Origin: Bacteroidales bacterium | GTDB taxonomy: Bacteria > Bacteroidota > Bacteroidia > Bacteroidales > Tenuifilaceae | Assembly (NCBI GenBank): GCA_008933525.1 | Contig: WBUV01000100.1 | Span: 1 to 8,883, forward strand | DNA: 8,883 nt | Direction: 5' to 3' | Shown: piece after piece, positions 6,101 through 8,883 of the stretch | Position numbering within the stretch: position 1 is the first letter of the stretch | Layout: the number at the start of each line of letters is the position of its first letter | Position numbers and translations under genes: made by a program | Notes under the pieces: generated by a model | The model's input: the letters and a program-made list of their open reading frames with translations, nothing else | Database searches by the model: none | Told to the model about the DNA's origin: nothing

Positions 6101-8883
6101 TACATGTTTATTGGAACTGAAACATTCCAGTACCTAGTTGAAGACGTGGATGGCGATTATTCCTTTGCCACTGTTACAGTTATTGTTACCGACAAACCCG
6201 ATTATCAACCAATAGCTAATGATGATAGGCGCGGTTGTAGCTTTAATACTTCTGTTATTGTCGATGTTCTATTTAACGATTCAGGTTTGGATGATACTCC
6301 TATCACTGTTACTATCAGTCAAGCACCTGCGCAAGGAATTGCTGGTGTAAATGTTGATGGAACAGTAACCTATACTCCAGCCACCGATTTTGTTGGCGAA
6401 ATTACTTTCCGATATGCTGTAACCGATGCCGATGGCGATAGCGATGAGGCCCAGGTGACTATACGAGTAAAATCAGGTATTAATATCGTTCCAAATGCTC
6501 TTAGCGATAATGCTGCAACTCAAATAAACATACCAGTCGATATTAATGTATTGTTAAACGATACAGGTCTCGACGATGGTTTTGGCAGTATGTCGATCCA
6601 CAAGGCACCACAATTTGGAACTGTAGTAGTGAATGCAAATAGAACAATAACTTATACTCCAAGTTATATGTTTGTTGGAACTGAAACATTCCAGTACTTT
6701 GTTGAGGATGTAGATGGCGATTACTCTGTAGCAACAGTGACTGTTACTGTTACCGATCGTCCAGATTATTTACCCGTTGCAAACGACGATTATCGGGGGG
6801 CAACCTACAATACGCCTAGGATTGTTGATGTTTTAATTAATGATACCGGACTTGAGGATAGTCCTATTACCGTTACTAAAACAACCGATCCTGCTTATGG
6901 TACGGTTGCTGTTAATGCCGATAACACAATAACTTATACACCCGATGGAAGTTACTTGGGACAAGTTCAGTTTAACTACTCGGTAACCGATGCTGATGGC
7001 GATTCGGATAATGCAACAGTTTTCATCAATGTAAAGGTTAAAAATATGATCCCCGATGCATACGATGATATTGTTACTACCCTTGTTAATACTCCGGTTC
7101 AGGTACATGTCTTAGATAACGACTCCCTACTGTTCGAAGGTATTAAAGGATTATACTTACACGTTGCACCACGATGGGGAACTGCAGTTGTTAATGCCGA
7201 CAATACCATCACTTACACTCCAGGTAGTTGGTTCATAGGAAATGACGAATTTGTTTACTATGTTGAGGATGTAGATGGCGATTATGATATAGCCACAGTT
7301 CGAATCTCTGTGCTAGATCAGCAAAACGCTATACCAATTGCTAATGATGATCGCAGAGGAACTTCTAAGAATACCCCAGTTGATATTGATGTTTTAATTA
7401 ACGATGATGGACTAGATGATGGCTGGATAAGAGTATTCATCAAGGAAAATCCAGATATTTCAACTGGTGTAGTTGTTGTAAAAGCCGACAATACTGTTAC
7501 CTTCACTCCTGCTACAGATTATTTAGGCGATGCAGTGTTTAAGTACTTTATTACCGACAGAAATAATGATACCAGTAATGTAGCGACTGTAACCGTTGTG
7601 GTTAAGGAGGTGAATTATGTTCCAGTTGCTAATAAGGATACCATTTCAACCGTTATGAATGCCCCAATTCTCATCGATGTTGTGGCAAACGATACTGGTT
7701 TAGAGGATGGTTTGGACTATATTAAACTGATGAACAGACCATTGCATGGTTTTGCATATGTGTTCGATAATCGAAATATCAAATATTTCCCTGCAAGTTG
7801 GTTTGTGGGTACCGATTCGTTAACCTACATGGTGGTTGATGCTGATGGTGATTATGGTATTGCAAAGGTTATTATTACAATCAAGGATAGGGTTGACCAT
7901 AAACCACAAGCAAACCCAGATGGACGAGGTACTTCAAAGAATCAACCGGTAACCGTTGATGTGCTTTTCAACGATTCTGGAATGGAGGATGGCGGGCTAA
8001 CACTTATCCTTAACAACTTACCATCGCACGGATCTGCAGTTCTCAACGTTGATAACACCGTAACTTATACCCCTGCTACCGATTACTTGGGCGAGGATGT
8101 ATTCTACTATCAGGTATGCGATTTCGATAGCGATTGCTCTTCGGCGGCAGTTACAATTAATGTTAAGAACTCTAACCTTGTTCCTATTGCAGTTAACGAT
8201 ACTATTACAACCTATAAGAATAGATCGGTTGCTGTCCCTGTTCTCTTCAACGACAAGAACTTGAATGATGGTGGTACATCTGTTAAGATTCATGTTAAGC
8301 CTACTAATGGATCGGCAATTGTGAATCCAGATAAATCAGTAACCTATACTCCAAAAACTGATTACTTCGGTATTGATTCACTTTGGTATTTAGTTTCCGA
8401 TATCGATGGTGATTATGCTCTTGCCAAAATGGTTGTTGAGGTTCTAAACCGAGAGAATAATACTCCTGATGCGCAGGACGATGAGGCCGAAACGTTCATT
8501 AATACTTCTATATTGATAGATGTTTTAGCAAACGATACTTATTTGACCGATGGAGTTAAGTCCGTTGCAATAATCCTTTCGCCTGTAAATGGTAATTTTA
8601 CTGTTGATGCATATAATAGGGTTCTTTACACACCATTAAATGGCTATAAAGGAGGTGACAGTTTCACCTACCGAGTTTGCGATTTAGATGATGATTGCGA
8701 TGAAGCAACCGTTAATGTTGCCGTTGTTCCTGATGCTACCAAAATGATTGATATTCCTGAGGCGTTTTCACCTAATGGCGATAGAATAAACGATACTTTC
8801 GAAATTCTCAACCTGGTTAATTACGGAAGGGTAAGTTTGAAAGTATATAACCGTTGGGGAAATCTAGTTTATAAGAACGATAG
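2..8883 (+). CDS. Giant type IX-secreted repeat protein (adhesin-like), partial at both ends
   Basis: Frame 2 is open from base 2 to the window end: 2,960 codons, no stop, last codon incomplete. Start and stop lie outside, so no signal peptide can be judged. Domain order: nine complete and one partial Calx-beta-like repeats (codons 1-1033), twenty tandem-95/cadherin-like Ig domains (about codons 1035-2909), then the first half of a type B type IX sorting domain (from about codon 2917). Composition is extreme: rich in Thr, Val, Asn and Asp, poor in Lys and Arg, with only ten Cys. No transmembrane segment, coiled coil or catalytic motif is visible. Proteins of this build are known as cell-surface or released adhesins and matrix proteins of Bacteroidota; adhesion here is inference from architecture. 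The single unbroken frame through highly repetitive DNA argues for an intact, selected gene. No neighbouring gene is visible, so operon context is unknown. Confidence 0.96.
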   Translation, partial: MYSGINPDDVSVTNNDNDIAGITVTPTNLTTNENGSSVTFSIVLNTQPTSNVTISLSSNNTNEGTISVSSVTFTTANWNAAQTIAVTPVDDDVDDDDITYSIVTGNASSTDANFNNRAVDDVTVVNRDNDTAGFIFSQTSGLTTTEVGGTATFTVRLSSKPLSDVSFTLSSSNTNEGTVSPVTITFTPSNWSVAQTVTITGVDDLIDDDNVNYTIITSAATSSDTKYSGMAVPDVSVVNTDNDTAGVTVNPTAGLNTTEAGGVATFSVRLNTQPTSNVTISISSNNLNEGTVSPASITFTSLNWNELQTVTITGVDDDIDDGNVAYSIITGNTTSTDPKYNGLNVPDVSVTNINNDTAGITLSRTSGLVTTELGGSDSFTIRLSTRPIANVTISFSSSNTAEGTVAPLSITFNSSNWNTPQTVTASGVNDDVDDDNVLYNIITSAAVSADSRYNGLNPADVSVTNTDDDLAGFTITPLAGLETNESGTSTTFSVRLNTRPTTNVTLALSSSNTAEGIVSPMSLTFTPSNWSTEQQVTITGVDDFVADGNKVFSIVTAPVVSTDGKYNNLNPSDVSVTNNDNDVVGITVNPVSGLFTTEAGGQAKFSIRLSSQPAASVVITVTTSNSLEGVPSPSTLTFTSANWDFLQEVTVTGQNDDVDDDDVAYSIIKQSVVSSDPLYNNIDLQSVSLVNRDDDNAGYLFSTTSVSYSESDAPISVTVSLRSKPTSNVQFDLVSDNTAKGTVSPANLIFTPELWNVDQTITITPVDNFIMDGNAALSITTSLPTTADPKYTSLNPPDISVNVTDNDVAGISVSSISGNTREDGTQATFTVVLTSEPTSDVSIAISSSDTGEGTVLPASLVFTPANWSTPRTVTVTGVADLAADGNQSYTIILATATSLDPMYDGVDPVDVTVINIDTDQAGVNVFPISGLETNEAGKIETFMISLNTIPTSDVKINFVSSDTGEGTVSPASFTFNNTNWDTPQIITLTGVDDNDPDGDQPYTIHISVDASCIEPNYSGLTIDNVSATNLDDVAPRPVDDNSSTDEKTAIIIDVLSNDLGLDKGVLSVTIVSQPTNGVVVVESDNRIKYTPNGLFNGVETFVYRVTDNNAAYGDATVSVNVTFVNDIPVAVTDSRGTSLNTPVVVDVLFNDYGLEDGGIVVSISELPEVLKGSAVANADNTVTFTPATGYLGIATFKYKVTDANADESEAVVTINVRTVNHVPDAVDDNASTIINTAKIINVLANDSGLEDGYKDLRVYQSPSSGVVVVIANRTVTYTPNNGFIGSDNFKYLLEDADGDYDIATVTVSVTAKPNYIPVARDDSRGTSFNTAVIVDVLFNDTGLEDGVATVTITSAPVNGVTIVNPDFTVTYTPDNGYVGTETFGYQVCDIDGDCSSANVRVNVKAGINVVPVAVNDKDSTYTNTPKKINVLANDRGLEDGFKSITIKTNPVLGSVTVNADRTITYTPTYMFIGTETFQYIIEDIDGDYSMATVEVLVKERPDFKPVALDDRRGCSFEQPVIVDVLFNDTGLDDAPVAVTIKDLPTQGTAVVNIDNTVTFTPATAFVGTMTFTYTVTDADGDSDDATVTINVKAGINNVPFAVNDNATTIINQSVEINVLANDRGLDDGFGGIYIYKAPLFGTATVNANRTITYTPSYMFVGTETFQYYIEDVDGDYSLATVTITVTERPDYIPVANDDRRGGSFNTPTIIDVLFNDTGLQDVPVVVSISQIPALGTAIANPDGTVTYTPEVDYVGVITFRYTVTDADGDSDDALVTVSVKAGVNVVPLANNDNASTLVNTPIDINVLANDGGLDDGFGNLIIHKAPVYGSVIINANRTITYTPSYMFVGTETFQYIVEDVDGDYSMATVTVTVTDRPDYQPMAVDDRRGCSFNESVVVDVLFNDSGLDDVPITVTIKDFPAQGSATVNPADNLVTFTPATGFVGTMTFTYTVTDADGDSDDATVTINVKSGTNNIPVAVNDNASTTINKAVDINVLANDGGLDDGFGSLTIYKAPAFGTVVVNANRTITYTPSYMFIGTETFQYLVEDVDGDYSFATVTVIVTDKPDYQPIANDDRRGCSFNTSVIVDVLFNDSGLDDTPITVTISQAPAQGIAGVNVDGTVTYTPATDFVGEITFRYAVTDADGDSDEAQVTIRVKSGINIVPNALSDNAATQINIPVDINVLLNDTGLDDGFGSMSIHKAPQFGTVVVNANRTITYTPSYMFVGTETFQYFVEDVDGDYSVATVTVTVTDRPDYLPVANDDYRGATYNTPRIVDVLINDTGLEDSPITVTKTTDPAYGTVAVNADNTITYTPDGSYLGQVQFNYSVTDADGDSDNATVFINVKVKNMIPDAYDDIVTTLVNTPVQVHVLDNDSLLFEGIKGLYLHVAPRWGTAVVNADNTITYTPGSWFIGNDEFVYYVEDVDGDYDIATVRISVLDQQNAIPIANDDRRGTSKNTPVDIDVLINDDGLDDGWIRVFIKENPDISTGVVVVKADNTVTFTPATDYLGDAVFKYFITDRNNDTSNVATVTVVVKEVNYVPVANKDTISTVMNAPILIDVVANDTGLEDGLDYIKLMNRPLHGFAYVFDNRNIKYFPASWFVGTDSLTYMVVDADGDYGIAKVIITIKDRVDHKPQANPDGRGTSKNQPVTVDVLFNDSGMEDGGLTLILNNLPSHGSAVLNVDNTVTYTPATDYLGEDVFYYQVCDFDSDCSSAAVTINVKNSNLVPIAVNDTITTYKNRSVAVPVLFNDKNLNDGGTSVKIHVKPTNGSAIVNPDKSVTYTPKTDYFGIDSLWYLVSDIDGDYALAKMVVEVLNRENNTPDAQDDEAETFINTSILIDVLANDTYLTDGVKSVAIILSPVNGNFTVDAYNRVLYTPLNGYKGGDSFTYRVCDLDDDCDEATVNVAVVPDATKMIDIPEAFSPNGDRINDTFEILNLVNYGRVSLKVYNRWGNLVYKND
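3104..3949 (+). repeat. Divergent N-terminal domains 1-3 of the tandem-95 array
   Basis: Domain 1 (3104-3382) follows directly on the last Calx-beta-like unit with almost no linker: the acidic tail NLDDVA runs into PRPVDDN. Its acidic loop is degenerate (DNNAAYGD). Domain 2 (3383-3667) has the even-type opening DSRGTS and VLFND but its loop reads DANADESE. Domain 3 (3668-3949) is the first with a canonical DADGDY loop. Domains 1 and 3 share a run of Val (GVVVV) after the turn that the middle of the array lacks. These edge domains are less alike than the central ones, as expected if the array grew from the middle. Confidence 0.75.
4160..4183 (+). other. Cys-bracketed acidic loop (VCDIDGDC) in domain 4
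   Basis: Two Cys, five residues apart, flank the DxDGD loop. The protein is otherwise almost free of Cys, so a disulfide across the acidic loop is plausible in an exported protein. The following SSANVRVNVK closely matches domain 18 despite fourteen domains in between. Confidence 0.7.
4514..5641 (+). repeat. Higher-order repeat copy 1 (domains 6-9)
   Basis: Four domains spanning 1,128 bases match, domain by domain, the next four. Diagnostic variants are shared only at the same position in each copy. Domain 6 has TIKD, GTMTFTY and a closing GxNN-[VI]-P. Domain 7 has IYKAP. Domain 8 has SISQ with ITFRY. Domain 9 has IHKAP. Neighbouring domains of the same odd or even type carry different variants, so the real duplication period here is four domains, not two. 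Domain 8 has GGS where the other central even domains have GCS. Confidence 0.8.
5642..6772 (+). repeat. Higher-order repeat copy 2 (domains 10-13)
   Basis: This is the 1,131-base partner of the block just upstream. The three extra bases are one additional codon in domain 10, where the segment before VTFTP reads NPADNL instead of NIDNT. Domain 10 shares TIKD, GTMTFTY and the GxNN closing with domain 6. Domain 11 shares IYKAP with 7, domain 12 shares TISQ/SISQ and ITFRY with 8, and domain 13 shares IHKAP with 9. Many codons differ synonymously between the copies, so the duplication is not very recent. Confidence 0.8.
6773..8464 (+). repeat. Diverged C-terminal domains 14-19 of the tandem-95 array
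   Basis: Starts are 6773, 7052, 7334, 7622, 7904 and 8183. The two-type alternation persists, but sequence drifts from the central consensus. Domain 15 replaces the SYMF segment with GSWF, and domain 17 has ASWF. Domain 16 is the longest (96 residues) and its acidic loop is broken (DRNNDTSN). Domain 18 carries a Cys-bracketed loop. Domain 19 has an odd-type opening and end but an even-type VLFND. Lys and aromatic residues are more frequent than in the central block. Confidence 0.75.
8114..8137 (+). other. Cys-bracketed acidic loop (VCDFDSDC) in domain 18
   Basis: Same C-x5-C arrangement as in domain 4, with YQ before it and SSA after it in both. The central Gly of DxDGD is replaced by Ser, so metal binding may be weaker and a disulfide could take over the stabilising role (inference). 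Confidence 0.7.
8465..8728 (+). repeat. Last tandem-95 domain (domain 20), apparent odd/even hybrid
   Basis: It occupies an even position but lacks the Arg-Gly opening of even domains (it reads DDEAETF) and has VLAND, the odd-type form. Its second half is even-like, ending in the C-x5-C loop VCDLDDDC (8675-8698) followed by DEATVNV, as in domains 4 and 18. It is also the shortest domain at about 88 residues. It joins the sorting domain through a short linker (8729-8749). Confidence 0.65.
8750..8883 (+). other. Gliding-motility-associated C-terminal domain (type IX secretion type B sorting signal), cut by window end
   Basis: The sequence opens with DIPEAFSPNGDRINDTFEI and continues with LKVYNRWGNLVYKND. 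These are the two hallmark blocks of the CHU_C / gliding-motility-associated C-terminal family, which directs passengers through the type IX system of Bacteroidota. About 44 of the roughly 85 residues usual for the family are present; the C-terminal half, with the usual GTYFY-like strand, and the stop codon must lie downstream. In characterised systems, type B passengers need a PorP/SprF-like partner, often encoded next to the passenger gene; none is visible because no downstream DNA is included. Confidence 0.93.

Larger units (their letters stand above)
3104..8728 (+). repeat. Array of twenty ~94-residue tandem-95 / cadherin-like Ig domains in alternating types
   Basis: Domain starts, cut at the Pro of the P-x-A-x-x-D opening: 3104, 3383, 3668, 3950, 4232, 4514, 4796, 5078, 5360, 5642, 5927, 6209, 6491, 6773, 7052, 7334, 7622, 7904, 8183, 8465. 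Most are 282 bases. Each has D-V-L-x-N-D, G-L-x-D, an x-P-x-x-G turn, [IV]TYTP, a GxxTFxY strand, an acidic DxDGD loop and an ATVTV closing strand. This is the pattern of the bacterial Ig/cadherin-like tandem-95 repeats found in large adhesins. Odd domains open with DN-A-S/T, have VLAND and end EDVDGDY; even domains open with a DRRG-like motif, have VLFND and end TDADGDSDDA. Intact DxDGD occurs in domains 3-15, 17 and 19, and is altered in 1, 2, 16, 18 and 20. Ca2+ stiffening of the stalk is inferred from this motif. Confidence 0.9.

Noticed and set aside
4232..6772. Regularly spaced repeated strings that could suggest a CRISPR array or non-coding satellite.
   Set aside because: Repeats are imperfect, 282 bases long, stay in one reading frame and differ mainly at synonymous sites. 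They are protein domain repeats.
7604..7619. Strong Shine-Dalgarno-like aaggaggtg six bases before an ATG, suggesting an internal start.
   Set aside because: The ATG is out of frame with the large gene and its frame stops after 13 codons. In frame, the bases encode KEVNYV, a normal inter-domain linker.
8648..8658. Shine-Dalgarno-like aaaggaggtga.
   Set aside because: No start codon follows at a usable distance, and it encodes the KGGD of domain 20.
8881..8883. TAG at the very end of the window as a stop codon for the large gene.
   Set aside because: It is in frame 1, not frame 2. In the coding frame the bases read as the end of an Asp codon followed by an incomplete codon, and the sorting domain is only half complete there.
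2..8883. Possible RTX-type (type I secreted) adhesin, as many tandem-95 proteins are.
   Set aside because: No GGxGxD nonapeptide repeats were seen, and the C-terminal region is a type IX sorting domain.
2..8883. A hidden multi-gene system such as a defence or mobile-element cassette.
   Set aside because: The whole window is accounted for by one continuous coding frame with a repeat consensus throughout; there is no gap that could hold another gene or RNA.

Overview
The whole window lies inside one protein-coding gene on the + strand. Reading frame 2 (codons starting at base 2) stays open for 2,960 complete codons without a stop, and the coding sequence runs off both ends. Neither the start codon and signal peptide (upstream) nor the stop codon (downstream) is present. 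The visible part alone would be about 300 kDa. There is no intergenic DNA, RNA gene, mobile element, CRISPR array, promoter or terminator that I can support.

The product is a giant, secreted, all-beta repeat protein. From N to C terminus it has three parts. (1) At 2-3100 there is the tail of one repeat plus nine complete 112-113-residue repeats, Calx-beta-like, each with an Asp-rich loop. (2) At 3104-8728 there are twenty domains of about 94 residues of the cadherin-like / bacterial Ig 'tandem-95' kind. Most carry a DxDGD motif, and two domain types alternate to give a 188-residue super-repeat. (3) From about 8750 to the window end is the first half of a Bacteroidota gliding-motility-associated C-terminal domain (type IX secretion, type B sorting signal), with the hallmark FSPNGDxxND and VYNRWGNLVY motifs.

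The C-terminal signal points to a member of the Bacteroidota (or a close relative in the FCB group) that has a type IX secretion system. The AT-leaning codon use fits this. The protein is probably exported by a Sec signal peptide, passed through the type IX translocon and left on the surface or released. The long stalk of Ca2+-type beta domains suggests an adhesin or surface-filament role, but no catalytic or ligand-binding domain is visible in the window.

The most interesting signals are in the repeats. There is a strict two-type alternation, and on top of it a four-domain higher-order duplication (4514-5641 against 5642-6772). Paired cysteines bracket the acidic loop in only three domains. 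An Arg-Gly signature marks nearly every even-numbered domain. The last domain looks like a hybrid of the two types. I found no previously undescribed multi-gene system; the window is one long structural gene.
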